64,000 nt of DNA, from the NCBI GenBank assembly GCA_037176885.1, contig JAWWNJ010000183.1, positions 186,001-250,000 of the forward strand, read 5' to 3'. The notes under the pieces are model-generated. The model searched no databases, was not told the DNA's origin, and was given only the letters and a program-made list of their open reading frames with translations. The translations under genes and the position numbers were made by a program. This stretch comes from Favolaschia claudopus. Lineage: Eukaryota; Basidiomycota; Agaricomycetes; Agaricales; Mycenaceae. Position 1 is the first letter of the stretch, and every line of letters begins with the position of its first letter. This document shows positions 10,413 through 21,859 of the stretch, in pieces.

Positions 10413-11819
10413 ATGTTGTCGGGAGAAAGCACAAGCACAGTCGCACAACTCGCCTCCGAGATACGCATACTCCAAAGCTCCGAGCGCGATATACCTTCTG
10501 AGGTCACCCAAGAGCCCACCGACCCCTGCGATCCCATTGCTAGTCTCCCTCTCGAGATCTCCTCAGAAATATTTACCCACTGCGTCCCTCACCCCAACGA
10601 GCGCCGAGGCACCCTCTCCGAGCCCCTTCTCTTCCTCGGCGTATGCACCCGCTGGAAAGACATCGCACTGTCCACTGGCAAACTCTGGTCAAACGTTCAC
10701 ATCCACGTTCCGTCACAACTCAGCCGGGAATACACGACATTTCTGGAGGAATGGCTTGCGCGGGCAGGGACAAACCTCTTATATCTGTCATTATCCGGAT
10801 CGCCATATCCAGCTCCCGCAATTCTTCGTCTCGTTGCTGGGCATGCGCATCACCTGCACGAGCTTGTGATGCCTTCCCCCCTATACTTAGTCAGCGGGAT
10901 ATTCTCTCCCGATAGCGGTCACGGTGTGCCGCTCCTTGAAATCCTGCGCGTTAATAACAGCCATGGACTAGACGAGGTGCACTTGGAATCATTCCGCGTC
11001 ACAATCATCTTTCAATCGGCACCACGGTTGCGGAGGCTCGACTTGAAGCAGAGGTTCATTTCAGGACCGAGGGTCACTCCTCCTGTGCTTCATGAAACAC
11101 TCACGACACTAGTCATAACGGATTCAATGCCATTCGATTCCAGCTCTCCCTCCATTCTGGACAGCCTCACACTGCCATCTCTGATGCGCCTCGAAGTAAC
11201 AAGCAAGTCAGCCCATCATATCGACGGCCTCCTGTCATTCCTTGCGCGCTCATTCCCACCCCTGCACAGTTTCGTTCTTGACGCGTGGAAAGACACTTGG
11301 AATCCCGAGTCACTCGAAGGTATCCTCGGTCTTCTCCCTCATCTACATTCGCTTCGACTTCTTGGTGACCCGCGAATACAAGATCAATTCCTCCGGATCA
11401 TTGGGCAGGATCATTCTGTCCTTCCCGAGCTCACCGCCTTCAGCTTCGTGCGACCAAAGATATGGACTATGGCTCAGTGGTACCCGCGTCTTGGCAGAGT
11501 GCTTTCTGCGCGCGTGTCGACGTTGCGGTCGTTTTCGCTGGAGTTTGTGAACACGGACGGGCAGGTGCAATTTTGTGATCCTACTGAGGCGATGAGCGTG
11601 GGTAGCTGGCGTGTTTTGCGGGAGTTGATGGAGGGGGGGATGCAAATTAACATTGGATGTCAGGCGCCGAATGACGAGAATCCTGATCAGCCATCTGGGG
11701 TATCGGGATCGCGGCGATGCGGGCAGCGAATGCAGTTCGCGATCAGGCTCATATCCAGGCTGTCGGTGCACAGATTCAGGCCAGGTGCGTTACTGCTAAT
11801 TTTTTCGTTCGCCCACTGA
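10413..11819 (+). CDS. F-box protein C, 3' end abutting a truncated transporter gene
   Basis: F-box family member starting MLSGESTSTVAQLASEI, with the F-box at DPIASLPLEISSEIFTHCV and LFLGVCTRWKDIALSTGKLW, then the leucine-rich region. The family end motif LMEGGMQINIGCQ lies near 11645. After about 20 more residues the sequence becomes, in a different frame, the interior of an ArAE-type membrane protein (GIGIAAMRAANAVRDQ from about 11695). The last 40 or so residues of this open frame (to 11819) are therefore out-of-frame read-through of the neighbour and not family sequence. The original stop codon seems to have been lost at the junction. Function as substrate receptor is inferred. Confidence 0.75.
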   Translation: MLSGESTSTVAQLASEIRILQSSERDIPSEVTQEPTDPCDPIASLPLEISSEIFTHCVPHPNERRGTLSEPLLFLGVCTRWKDIALSTGKLWSNVHIHVPSQLSREYTTFLEEWLARAGTNLLYLSLSGSPYPAPAILRLVAGHAHHLHELVMPSPLYLVSGIFSPDSGHGVPLLEILRVNNSHGLDEVHLESFRVTIIFQSAPRLRRLDLKQRFISGPRVTPPVLHETLTTLVITDSMPFDSSSPSILDSLTLPSLMRLEVTSKSAHHIDGLLSFLARSFPPLHSFVLDAWKDTWNPESLEGILGLLPHLHSLRLLGDPRIQDQFLRIIGQDHSVLPELTAFSFVRPKIWTMAQWYPRLGRVLSARVSTLRSFSLEFVNTDGQVQFCDPTEAMSVGSWRVLRELMEGGMQINIGCQAPNDENPDQPSGVSGSRRCGQRMQFAIRLISRLSVHRFRPGALLLIFSFAH

Positions 11820-14800
11820 TTCAAAATGTCTCGCTACTTAGTATTCAATCCAATCCCGTCTTCCAGGCGAACCCGACGCTAGCCAAAACCGTGGCTGTAT
11901 TTGCTGGCGACTTTCTTGACATTCGGTGACCTGCTGTTCATTGTCCTTCAATCACGCAATGCATCTCATCCAAATATACCAGCGCCAGCGCCATGCATGG
12001 AGGTTTTATGATCATTGGGAACTTTATATTCGGTCTCATTCGAGCATACGCGCCGAAATTGTTGTTCATGAGTATTTTTGGGACAATTGCTGGTACGCGA
12101 TTGAATTTTCTATTGCTTTTGATCACCGACTCATCTAGATTTCAGTTGATATCTTTTGTGTACGTCGATTTCCTTCCTTCTTGCTTCCACAGCTGCTGAC
12201 AAAATGACTTAGACTATTGGCCCGCTGTTCCCAACAGCGCGCTACAACCTCCTCAACTCCACCGCCATCTCGATTTCCTGTTACATGGCCATCGCGATTC
12301 TCACCACGATCTTCATCTTTCCCGAGACGATGTCTCATGCGACGATGGATACCCTCGCGGAACAGCTCTCTCGATTGCAGACGCTCGTGGAGATGCAAGA
12401 CGACGTTCTCACCTCACCGGCGGAAGACCTCAAACCCGAGTCGCCGATTTTGGCAAAGTTCACGGCTTTGAGAGTTGCGGTTATCACTACGCAGCGACAG
12501 AGTGCGTTTTCCCCCCTTCTTTCGACGCGAGCTAACAGGCTTCATATCAATTATCATAGTCCTAGCCACCTCGGGCATGCTCTCCCTCGAATTATCCTGG
12601 GGTCAATGGAACGGCGACGACCTGCGCGACCTCGAAGCGCCCATGATCGCACTCATCACGCGCGTCGGCACCCTCCTCAACTTCGACCGTATCGCCAGCA
12701 CCACGCGCCTCACGCCTCCCTCCCCACCTACCTCTTCGTCGTCGCTATCTCTCTCATCGACATCTCTCCACCCCAGCACACGATGGTGGCACGAAACCCA
12801 CCTCCTGCGCACGATCCACACGCGCCATGCGCAGCTCGAGGCGGAGCACGCGGTTCGTCCGGACGATATCATACCCCTGTTGGACGGGGTGACGAAGGAG
12901 GTGAGGGAGGCCGCCGTTAAGGCGCTAGCGTGTGTGCGGGGGTACATCGTGCATGTGAATCGAACGCGGTGGAAGCGGGGGAGTAATGTCGCTGTGGCGG
13001 GAGAGGGGGAGAAGGTGAGGGCGGAGATGGACGAGGCGAGGATGAGGCTTGGGAAGGCGCTGGGGGAGTTTGATGAGGTGAAGAGGGGGGAGTTGCTTGA
13101 GCCCTTTATCCCGCTTTTGGCGGCGTTCGCTGCAACTGAGGAGGGGAAAGGGAAGAAAGGTGGTGATACAGGAAGCCTGCCGCTTCGCTCGTTATTCGTC
13201 GCGTATGTCTTCGCCGGCAACATCGTCGCCATAGCGGAAGCTGTGCAAGGGCTCATCGCCGCGGTGCAGACCATCGACGATAAGAGGCCGAAGCGCGCGA
13301 GGCTTTGGGCGCCGACGGGGTTGAGGTCTGCGTGGAAGACGGTTGTGGCGCGGGGGGATAAGGCGGATGGAGTGTTTGGGGATGATGTCAATGCGAGTGT
13401 CGGGACGGGGATGGAGGAATTGAAGATGGGCGGGGTGGTGGAGGAGAAGGCGTATAGTGAGTGGAACTCTAACGTTTCTGTCTGTGCTTCCGATGTTGAG
13501 CTTGGGTGTTCATGCAGGTAGAGATCCCGATAGCAGACCACCGACGAATCTGCTCCAGAAGTTGATGGATTTCATTCATCGTGGATATTTGTGGACAAAA
13601 ACGGCTGAGGCTATCGTGCGTTTTCTCTTCTGTTCTATTCGGCGTTTGTCATCGATTTATTCACGCGTGTAGTTCACATTCAAATACGTCTTCATCTCAG
13701 TTGCGCTGTGGATTCCTGCTGTGATACGGAGCAGTGCTCGTGCGTTCTCGGTCTCTATGTATTCAATTCGGTTCTGACTTGAAATTTCGAAGATTTTTAT
13801 TATGTTGAGAAAGGCATCTGGTACGCGCCGAAATTCATTTTCGCTTTCTGTTGATTGATTTGAGGATGATACGCAACAGGGCGCTCATCATGGCACAGAC
13901 GACACTCAACATCTACGCCGCAGACCAAATTTTCAAGTACGTTATTACTGCTCATCCATTCGTTCGTGCATTTACTATCAACGCTCGTCAGCTACGTCAC
14001 TCGTCTAGGAGGAACCCTCCTCGGTCTCGCTCTAGGGTTAATTGCGTGGTATGCAGGTAGGATTAAATCTAGTCCTCTCACTTTAATCTCATACCTCTTC
14101 GATGCATCTAGGAAACGGCAACGGCAATGGTAATCCTTACGGAGCTGCAGCTGCTTTTGGTGTGGTCGTATTCCCGCTTGTTTTTCTTCGTGTTTTCTCG
14201 CCGGAGCCGTATATCCCGGGGAATGTTATGACTTGCGTACGTTCCGCTCGCTTTCACAGTATATTTCAAGCTGAGATTGATTGCTAGGCAACGTTTGCTT
14301 TGGTGGTATGTTTCAATCAGGTTGATGGGATACCTTCACTGACGAATATTGTGTAGGCGGGATATTCGTGGGTCGACGGCCACACCATTCAATTCGCAAC
14401 GCCTGGTAAGTTTCTGCTCGTCGCCTTCCTCTCAAACTTTCACCGAGATATCAAATCATCTAGGCATCGGCTGGTCAGTCGCCTGGAAGCGATGGGCGCT
14501 CGTCGTAGTTGGCTCCGCCGCTTCTTTCATCGTAATGATGTTCCCTCCTACATCAGGCCGAAAGGCAGTCCGCATTCGCAACGCTGCGTCAATCTCAGCC
14601 CTCTCCAATACATATGGCTTCCTCATCTCAGCGTGGATCAGCAGGCGGGACGACGACGACACTGTCGTTGACGCAACGAATCGCGGTTTACCAAGTGCGT
14701 GGCCTGCGGCATTCCGCTCGCAGTTGCTTGCTCTCGGGGATGGTTTGCATACGATCCGGGAGTTGACGGAGCTGGCAAAGTGGGAGGGGAGTATTCGAGG

Positions 14801-15496
14801 GAAATGGCCTGCGAAGGAGTATATGAGGTTGGTCGATGTGCAGGTTGAGATGATTTCTGTTTTGGCTCAGGTTTGTCGTCGCCTTCTCATGGTAGCTTAT
14901 ATGAAGGATGACTGATGTTCGCTTCATAGCTAGCAACGTCTTTGAGCCATCTCGAAAGCACTCGACAAGCACCATATCTTCGGGCATCGAACGTTCTGAA
15001 TCCTAATTTCGTGCGTTTGATTTCCTCCATCTACGCAGACATCTCATGAATACCTCGAACGCAGATTGCCGACGTTATGGCCGTATTTTCACTCATCTCC
15101 CATTCACTACGTACAGGAGAACCGATGCATCAAGTCACCCCTACGAATCTGCTCGATCGCTTGCTGTATCATGACAGCCATGGCCATGCCCGCACTCTCA
15201 ATTCTCCCGCCGTTCAGCCGGGCAGCACCGCGGAAGATATGATCGAGGCCATGAAATCGTCGAGCTATATGTATTATGCCTCGAGTATTGTCGGGGTGTA
15301 TCAGTTGCTGCGGGTGAGTCGATCCGTGCTATTCTCCTCCGGTCAGATCCAGATGCTCAGAACGCTCATTTTGTCACTCGTAAACCAGTACTTGGATGAA
15401 CTTCACCTCATTACGAAGGACTTATGTGGCGAGATTCCGTTGAATGGGTTTGCAGATTGGCGGTCGAGGTATGACCAGGGGCATGAAGCGGTTTAG
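11717..15496 (+). CDS. ArAE/FUSC-type membrane protein (putative ER or plasma-membrane transporter), N-terminus missing
   Basis: Multi-exon gene for the fungal family with an ArAE_2_N 6-TM domain, a second FUSC-like TM domain and a DUF2421-type C-terminus, related to aromatic-acid exporters. Visible blocks in order: MRAANAVRDQAHIQ, NPVFQANPTLAKTVAVFAGD, GLIRAYAPKLLFMSIFGTIA, TIGPLFPTARYNLL, IFIFPETMSHATMD, GMLSLELSWGQWNGDDLR, then RGYLWTKTAEAI, LIMAQTTLNIYAADQIF, LGLIAWYAGNGNGNGNPYG, PGIGWSVAWKRWALVVVG and C-terminal DELHLITKDLCGEIPLNG with stop at 15496. Family members normally have about 90 more N-terminal residues with the first membrane helices. Here that place is taken by F-box gene C, so the gene is probably 5'-truncated. 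Whether it is expressed from the F-box promoter is unknown. At least a dozen short introns. Confidence 0.75.
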
Positions 15497-16614
15497 ACAT
15501 TTCTTGTTTCTTGGGTTCGAGTTGCGGCTATAGAATAAGTCAATTCACGACTGTTTTTTAGATAAATTAGATGTACTTCTTGTCATTTAGATGGACCGTT
15601 AGACTCGTTTAGAATAGACTAGAATTGTTGTCGTAATTGACCACTTATTTTTCTCGAACACGCCCGGCAATTCCATACCGCCAGCGATAAGCGAGTCTCA
15701 AATGATTCCGACACAGAAAATTCCGCAGGCAGAAGTAATCTCGCGCATAGTCACGGTCCCGTGACTGTTACTGTTCGTTCAGCGTTACCATCACGCGTGA
15801 CGCCGTGACCCTCTTTCACCGAACCACCACCACCACCACCACCACACATCGGTGGTCCCCGAGTACGACCGCAGCTCGACCACACAGTAGAGTATTTACG
15901 ATGCTTGCTTCATCGTCAACAACTGGTATTGGTGGGCTCGGGGCAGGACACTCTTCACCCCTCTCTTTCAATTCAATATGCTGCCAGCCCTGTTCAACGC
16001 GTTTCGCGTCTGAAGCTTGCTCAGATCAGGCTGGCCAACAAATGATAGATGGCACTTCTCCTACTCTCCAGGGAAATTGGAGTATCAAGTACTCTTCGGT
16101 TCGTTCCTCAGTTTTTACCATGCGATAAATGTGGCGTACACATGTCTTATAAATTAGCAGACAAGTCTCGTTGATCATCTCCGTCTCTTTCGTGGAATTT
16201 GACCTCCAAAATTGCTGCAAGGGAGGACAAACGCAAATCTTTGAGGTATTCTTCGGTTAACTGGATAAACTCGGGCGGCGTCACGCGCTGACAGTGACAA
16301 ATAATTTTTTCTTGCAGATATGAGGTTCTACTACTTGGTGAAAGTTACAGAGATTTCGGAGAAGCAAAACGCTACGGTAAGATAGGGAAACATTTGCGTA
16401 CGTCTCCTCCGTTCTCCCAGGGGTCATTAAATGATTAACGAGAATTCAGAAAGATTAATATTGCAACTTGAACGGACCAAGAACCTGACTAAACGAAGAC
16501 GAGTAGCCGTCGAACTGGTACGTCTGAATCAGCTGGAAAAGCCCTTACACAATCCATGTTACTGACATCGTGATGATCGCACGTCGCCCGGTAGATGGCA
16601 CGCCTCCAGGCATT

Positions 16615-16795
16615 GTTCACTGGCGAGTCGAACGCGCGAAAAAGCAGCCTTGGTAGGTAGCCGAGCACCAGCAATACGGCGAGTTCGAGTGCTTCTGCTT
16701 GTTAGCCAATCATTGGCGAAAACACGCGGAGAATCGGGCTTCGTAGGTAGTCAAGCACCAGCAATGCGGCGACTTCTATTGTTTCTAAAGTTCCC
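16615..16795. repeat. Two-copy direct repeat upstream of the O-methyltransferase gene
   Basis: Two diverged copies with a 91-base period. The best-conserved core is GTAGGTAGYCRAGCACCAGC at about 16653 and 16744. It lies 100-280 bases upstream of the O-methyltransferase start, in what should be its promoter. Confidence 0.55.
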
Positions 16796-16825
16796 CTTAT
16801 AACCCCACGCGCACGAACGAAAAGG

Positions 16826-16832
16826 TATAAAT
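16826..16832 (+). promoter_or_regulatory. TATA box of the O-methyltransferase gene
   Basis: TATAAAT, 62 bases upstream of the ATG at 16894, followed by a pyrimidine-rich stretch (CTGTCTCCCTTCACTTTCCT) typical of fungal transcription starts. Confidence 0.5.
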
Positions 16833-16893
16833 TGAGAACCTACACGTATCGTAAATCTCAACTGTCTCCCTTCACTTTCCTCTACAGTCAACC

Positions 16894-18836
16894 ATGTCGT
16901 CCTCAGGAATCGCCTCTCTCCGCAAACTAGCAAGCGTAATCAATTCGGCAATCGATACGATCGAAAACGCGTACTCAGATGCAAGCCTCCCCTTTCCCTC
17001 GCTCGTCGCACCGCACTTCAACTCCACCGATCCGGCGGAGGCGCTCTTACAGGATCCCACGGTGTCCAGCGCGACCCTGAACATAATCGCAGCGGCATCG
17101 CAGCTATCTGCCACCGTGACTAGCCCAGTGGCGTCGGCATTGAACGCTGCGCAGATGGTTCATCCCTTTATCTGATTTCAATCGCGAACATGTTGACTGA
17201 GATGGGGTTCCCAGTTCAACGTTTCGTCTTGTTTGCGCGCCGCATCGGAGTTGAACGTCGTTGAAATATTGCAGGAGGCTGGGCCCGAGGTTCGTATAAG
17301 TCCGTTCTGTGTAAGGATTCCTTACTGATGGCAGTCTCTTGTTCGTATAGGGTCTACATGCCAAGGACATCGCCGCGCCCAGTAAGAACGATCCTATATT
17401 CATTGGTAAGTAGGGATAGGACATAAATCGATCCTTGCTCACGATACCCTCGCTTCAACTAGCTCGAATGCTCCGCCTTCTCGCAACACACAACATCTTC
17501 CGTGAGGTGAAACCTAACGTTTTCGCAAACAATCGCATTTCGGCCGTTTTGGACAAGGGGAAACCCGCTAGCGTGCTGTATGAAAAGTACGTTGAGTGAA
17601 TCTGAGGGCGAATTGATTTTGATACTTTGCACAGACGCTCCGAGAGATTGGTAGGGACGAATGGCGCCACCGCGTTCCTTGAATTAGTGTAAGTACGCCT
17701 TTTGCTCGTGGGATTTCGCTCTTGTCATCGGTTGATGCTCATTGTATGTTCATTTCAGCACGGACGAAATATTCAAAAGCATGGCCTATTTGACCGAAAC
17801 GCTCTTAGATCGTAAGGAGGGAGAAATACCATTCAATCGTGCCTTTGGCACGGACCAGGTGATGTTTGACTGGCTGCATCAACCGGATAATGCCTGGAGG
17901 CTGCAGAGATTCGGGCTCGGCATGGCGGGAACTGCGACGACGGAGTCCAATGATGCGCTTTTTACTGGTAAATCCTTCCCCAGTGCATTATACCCCATAT
18001 TCTCAAGGTTGACTTTGATTCAATCAGGATTCGAATGGAGCAGCTTGCCTGCTGGGAGTGTCCTGGTGGATGTTGGTGGCGGAATTGGTAATACCGCGAT
18101 GACGATCGCACAGAAGAATCCCAGTTTGCGCGTGGTTGTTCAGGATCTCGAGTATCAGGTTGCTTTAGGTAAACCTGTGAGTTATCTGAATCCTACTTCA
18201 TGTTATGATCCGTTGTCTTCACGAAACGCGCCGCCATTTAGCACTGGGAGCAGAACTTCCCTGCGCACGTGAAGAATCAAATGGTTGAATTTCAAGGTAC
18301 CTCGTCACGAATAATTCGTACGCGTTCCGCCACTCACCAATGCCTCCAGGCCTCGATTTCTTCGGCCCGCAGCCCGTCAAGAACGCCAGCATATTCATGG
18401 TGCGATACGTCCTGCATGATTGGAACGACGCACGCGCCGCACAGCTCCTTCGTCGTCTCCGCGAAGCGGCACAGCCAACTACGCAGCTTGTGGTGATTGA
18501 GAAGATTGTTTCTCTTGCTTCATCAATTTCCAGCGGGGAGGAAGAGGCAATTCCAGGCGCTGCCCGGCCTTCGGCTCCTGCTCCGTTGTTACCGAACTGG
18601 GGTGTGGCTAGCACGGAGGCTTACTTCTACGATATGGCGGTCAGATATCTTCTTGTTCTTTCTAAATACCAGTGGAACAATACCTGATGTGATTTTAGGT
18701 TTATTCCGTGATGGGGAGTGGGGCGCGTACATTAGGAAGCTTCATTGATCTCTTCGCTGAAGGTGGATGGAAGCTGGTGAAGGTGTATCATTGCAGCGGG
18801 TCTCAGCTGAGCCATATCGTCGGTGTTCCAATCTAG
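16894..18836 (+). CDS. SAM-dependent O-methyltransferase (plant COMT-like fold)
   Basis: Predicted small-molecule O-methyltransferase that transfers a methyl group from S-adenosylmethionine to a hydroxyl, as in fungal secondary metabolism. The N-terminal part (MSSSGIASLRKLASVINSAI onward, then ARMLRLLATHNIFRE and NRISAVLDKG) is the dimerisation/winged-helix region. The catalytic domain shows the SAM motif SVLVDVGGGIGNTAMTIA and the hallmark FMVRYVLHDWNDARA, whose His is the expected catalytic base. The gene has about eight introns; the last exon ends EGGWKLVKVYHCSGSQ...VGVPI with TAG at 18834-18836. An unusual Ser/Pro/Ala insert (EEEAIPGAARPSAPAP) sits between the HDWND motif and the final exon. 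No clustered tailoring enzymes were recognised apart from the nearby SDR gene, so the pathway is unknown. Confidence 0.88.
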
Positions 18837-19219
18837 CAAACAAATAAGTTCGTCTTCGAGGGTAGTACTTACTAAGCTGTTCAACCAGCGCAAAACTGTG
18901 GTTCTGAGGCAATAATCGTTTTTTGTATTATTATTATTACGACTGATAGGCGGCGACGACACTGTACTTTTTCGATTGAGTTCTCTGATTATGCCCGGGC
19001 CTTGCCCACGAATCGGGTCAAATACAGCGTCAGCCCATCGACCCATGTCTACGTTCTCATGGGCACTAGTACAACTCTTGTTCGGTATATGCAGCAAAAT
19101 CCCAGTAACCACCGACAAGGTATGGCCAGATGTGTACTGTACTGTGACTAAAATTGAATACTCTCGTCGTCGCTTTGAACTGATCACGATGATAAGGAGC
19201 ACTCGCCAGTCCAAACCGC
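18837..19219. other. Convergent intergenic region
   Basis: Lies between the 3' ends of the O-methyltransferase and F-box gene D. It contains an ATT repeat near 18926-18940. No gene recognised; it presumably holds both 3' UTRs. Confidence 0.3.
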
Positions 19220-20551
19220 TCATAAATCATCATCCGCGGGCTCCCAGCGATACATCTCCAACATCACGACACCCAAATCAATATCCATGCCTCCCTCGCT
19301 AAGCTTCCGGAAAATGGCGCGCTCCTCCTTGTGGGGTAGTGGCATCGGCTGCTCGGGTGAACGATAATTGCCGCAGTCGAAAGAAAATACCCGCAGTTTT
19401 TCGGAACGTCGCTTGAGCATGTCCGCGATTGGTTTGTACGATGATTCTGATGGCCATTCGGGTGTCCTTCGAGTGATGGTGAACTCGGTGAGACTGGGTA
19501 GGAAGGATGTGAGGGGCAGACAAGTGAGCATGGAGATCAACGTGTCTTGCAGCTTCGCGAGGTCACGAAGCTCCAAAGACGAGATCGCTGGAAGGAGGCG
19601 GAATAAGCGTTCGATGGTGGAGGGGGTGTAATTCAAGTCATCGTCGAGGGTGTATCGGGTGAGGCAGAGAACTGTCAGAAGTGGCGACGAGCGTTCCACA
19701 AAAGAGATGAGTGCAGGGAGATCCTTGCCGCTGATTTGGACATCGAGAGATGTTAAAGAGGGAAGGGTGAAGTGGGAGAGCACGTGGGAGGAAGAAGAAT
19801 GGGCGTCCTCGATGATCGTTAATGAGGTCAAAGTCTCTTGCATATAGGTGCGCTCCATCGAAGGCGCGGAGGGCGGCATGATCGATCCCATCTGCAGCTT
19901 GTAGCTCGTGAGGTTCGGCGCATATTGCCACATATCACCGAGCGCATTGGTCGTCCAGATTTGACTAGCCCGATATCTGCGCCCACGCTTCACATCTACC
20001 ACTTCCAGTAGCGGAAATGTTGTTTGCCTGGAGAAAAGGGCCATATATGATTCCAAGCGCATATCCAACTCCCGAATATGATGTGCATGCGCCGTCACAA
20101 CATTCAGAATGTCAAAGTGATCTTCAAGACCATCCGAGATAGACAAAGAGAGAGGGAAGTTCTTTGAGCGTGCAAGCCACCTGTCGAGATAAAAGACGAA
20201 GTTGGGGCAGACTTCGCGCGGAATTTGAAGATCCAGGTTAGCCCACAATCTGGGCGTCGCCACCGCGATTTCCGTCCAGCGCGAACAAATCCTGAGGAGC
20301 AAAAGAGGTTTAGCCACGGACGCATACTCTGTCCCATAGTTAGGAGCATAGTGAGTGAAGATTTCGGCGGAGATTTCGACAGGGATACGGGCAATTGGAT
20401 CTCGCAGAGCATTAAGTCGACGCTGGATATTGCTTCTCCACCGCTCGAGGGCCAGAAGAACTTCCTTCTGCGTCTGAATATCCGTTTCGGTTACCGCAAG
20501 GAGCTTTTGAAGAGCAGCGACGCTATCTGCGTGAGCCAGCGGGTCGACCAT
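19220..20551 (-). CDS. F-box protein D
   Basis: Intact single-exon family member. The start MVDPLAHADSVAALQKLL at 20551 is chosen because paralogues begin just before the same coiled-coil region; in-frame ATGs up to 20656 exist. The F-box reads DPIARIPVEISAEIFTHYA and LLLRICSRWTEIAVATPRLW. The leucine-rich region is complete and the end motif LSEGGMDIDLGVV lies about 15 residues from the stop. Likely SCF substrate receptor with unknown target. It is divergent from the SDR gene, with about 310 bases between the starts. Confidence 0.85.
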   Translation of the reverse strand: MVDPLAHADSVAALQKLLAVTETDIQTQKEVLLALERWRSNIQRRLNALRDPIARIPVEISAEIFTHYAPNYGTEYASVAKPLLLLRICSRWTEIAVATPRLWANLDLQIPREVCPNFVFYLDRWLARSKNFPLSLSISDGLEDHFDILNVVTAHAHHIRELDMRLESYMALFSRQTTFPLLEVVDVKRGRRYRASQIWTTNALGDMWQYAPNLTSYKLQMGSIMPPSAPSMERTYMQETLTSLTIIEDAHSSSSHVLSHFTLPSLTSLDVQISGKDLPALISFVERSSPLLTVLCLTRYTLDDDLNYTPSTIERLFRLLPAISSLELRDLAKLQDTLISMLTCLPLTSFLPSLTEFTITRRTPEWPSESSYKPIADMLKRRSEKLRVFSFDCGNYRSPEQPMPLPHKEERAIFRKLSEGGMDIDLGVVMLEMYRWEPADDDL

Positions 20552-20860
20552 GATGGTGGGAATTTGCAAAAAGCGCTCGGAACTTGCTGCCGACATCCGC
20601 CGAGTCGGCGCCAGCGGCGTGCCGGCATGGTAGCAGGTGGCCGTGGTAAACCCCATTATCCGATCAGTAACCGTTGGCTAACCGAATTCCTGCTCTTTTC
20701 CTTGACCCACCATCCCGTTAAGTGTTCGGTTTCTTTGTAATTCAATCCACATTAATCCGACGTAACTTTGACTATAAAAGCCACCCAGAATCGTCAGGAC
20801 TTCATAACCCACTTCCTCACTTGAGCCGAGTCCGAAGCCCGAAAACCCATCCCAATCGCC
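20552..20860. promoter_or_regulatory. Divergent promoter between F-box D and the SDR gene
   Basis: A TATAAAAG at 20773-20780 lies 81 bases before the SDR start codon and is the likely TATA box. Nothing comparable was found for the F-box side. Confidence 0.45.
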
Positions 20861-21786
20861 ATGTCTCCCCGCGTCATCCTCGTTACTGGTTCCAATACAG
20901 GGATTGGTTACGAACTTGTTCATCTTCTCGCTGCCCAAGGCCACACCGTTTATCTCGCTTCTCGCAAAGAGGCCTCGGGGACGGAGGCAGTGTGCGTTTG
21001 TTTTTCTCCTAATTTTTCATCCCAAACTGACCATTGATCTCCACAGCGCAAAGATTAAGAAAGAGAAGAATTTGACCGTGAAATTTGTTCAGCTCGATGT
21101 CACAGACCCCAAGTCCATCGACGCTGCCGTCGCCAAAATCAGCAAAGACGAGGGCCGTTTGAATGTGCTTGTTAACAACGCCGGTACGCCACCCACACCT
21201 CACCTCATCATTCCACATCTGGAATAACACCAAACTCATTCAAGGCGTCGCCGAAATGGCCACAAAACAATCCGCCTCCAACCCCTCCATCCCCGCCCTC
21301 CGCACCACCCTCGAAACCAACCTCATCGGCCTCATACAAACCACCGCCGCCTTCCTCCCCCTCCTCCGCTCGTCGCATTCCCATTCCTCCTCCACCCCCT
21401 CCGTAATCGTGAACGTCTCCTCCGACATGGCCTCCAACGGCTTCATGGCCAGCCCCAACGGATTCCTCCACGACGCCATCGCGTACAACACCAGCAAAGC
21501 CGCGGCGAACGCGTACACGATCGCGCTGGCGCGCGAGTTGCTGGAGGAGGGGATCAAGGTGAATGCGGTGACGCCTGGGTTCACGACGACGCAGATTAAT
21601 GGGTTCATGCCCGGGGGGAAGACGCCTGAGAGGGGGGCGGAGATGATGGTGAAGTGGTGTTTGTTGGATAAGGACGGTGCGACTGGTGAGTGTTTGATTT
21701 CATTCTCATTTGGTATGTATTCTCGCTCAATGCGCCTTTTTCAAATAGGCAAGTTCATGAACGATAGCGGCGAATGGCCCTGGTAG
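20861..21786 (+). CDS. Short-chain dehydrogenase/reductase (SDR)
   Basis: NAD(P)-dependent oxidoreductase with a Rossmann fold. It begins MSPRVILVTGSNTGIGYELV, containing the TGxxxGIG cofactor motif. After the first intron comes VKFVQLDVTDPKSID (adenine-binding Asp) and LNVLVNNAG, with the second intron inside the Gly codon. The catalytic segment shows VIVNVSSDMAS (Ser) and AIAYNTSKAAANAY (Tyr-x-x-x-Lys). PGFTTTQINGF follows, and a small last exon KFMNDSGEWPW ends at TAG 21784-21786. Length, about 250 residues, is typical of classical SDRs of the carbonyl-reductase-like type. The substrate is unknown. Its 3' flank (21860-22049) was copied in inverted orientation to 42252-42475. Confidence 0.9.
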
Positions 21787-21859
21787 ATTGCTTTCCGAGA
21801 GTAGCGTGAACCGTACAGAGACCAGAAGTGTAGATAAATCCATAGCTAAGATGGATACT

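Larger units (their letters stand above)
15497..16893. other. Intergenic region of 1.4 kb without a clear gene
   Basis: Contains an (ACC)n run near 15822-15846 and CACG/GTGAC-rich sequence around 15750-15810. Short open frames at 15901-16128 and spliceable pieces near 16320-16520 (for example YEVLLLGESYRDFGEAK and LQLERTKNLTKRRRVAVEL) faintly recall G-protein alpha N-termini, but order and P-loop do not fit. I do not call a gene. Confidence 0.4.

Noticed and set aside
15805..16128. Forward frame starting with Thr repeats from the ACC run
   Set aside because: The Thr string comes from simple-sequence DNA and the remainder has no domain or supported continuation.
16320..16520. Pieces resembling a G-protein alpha N-terminus (EVLLLGES; LERTKNLTKRRRVAVEL)
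   Set aside because: The pieces are in the wrong order for a G-alpha protein and lack the GxGESGKS P-loop; no downstream exons fit.
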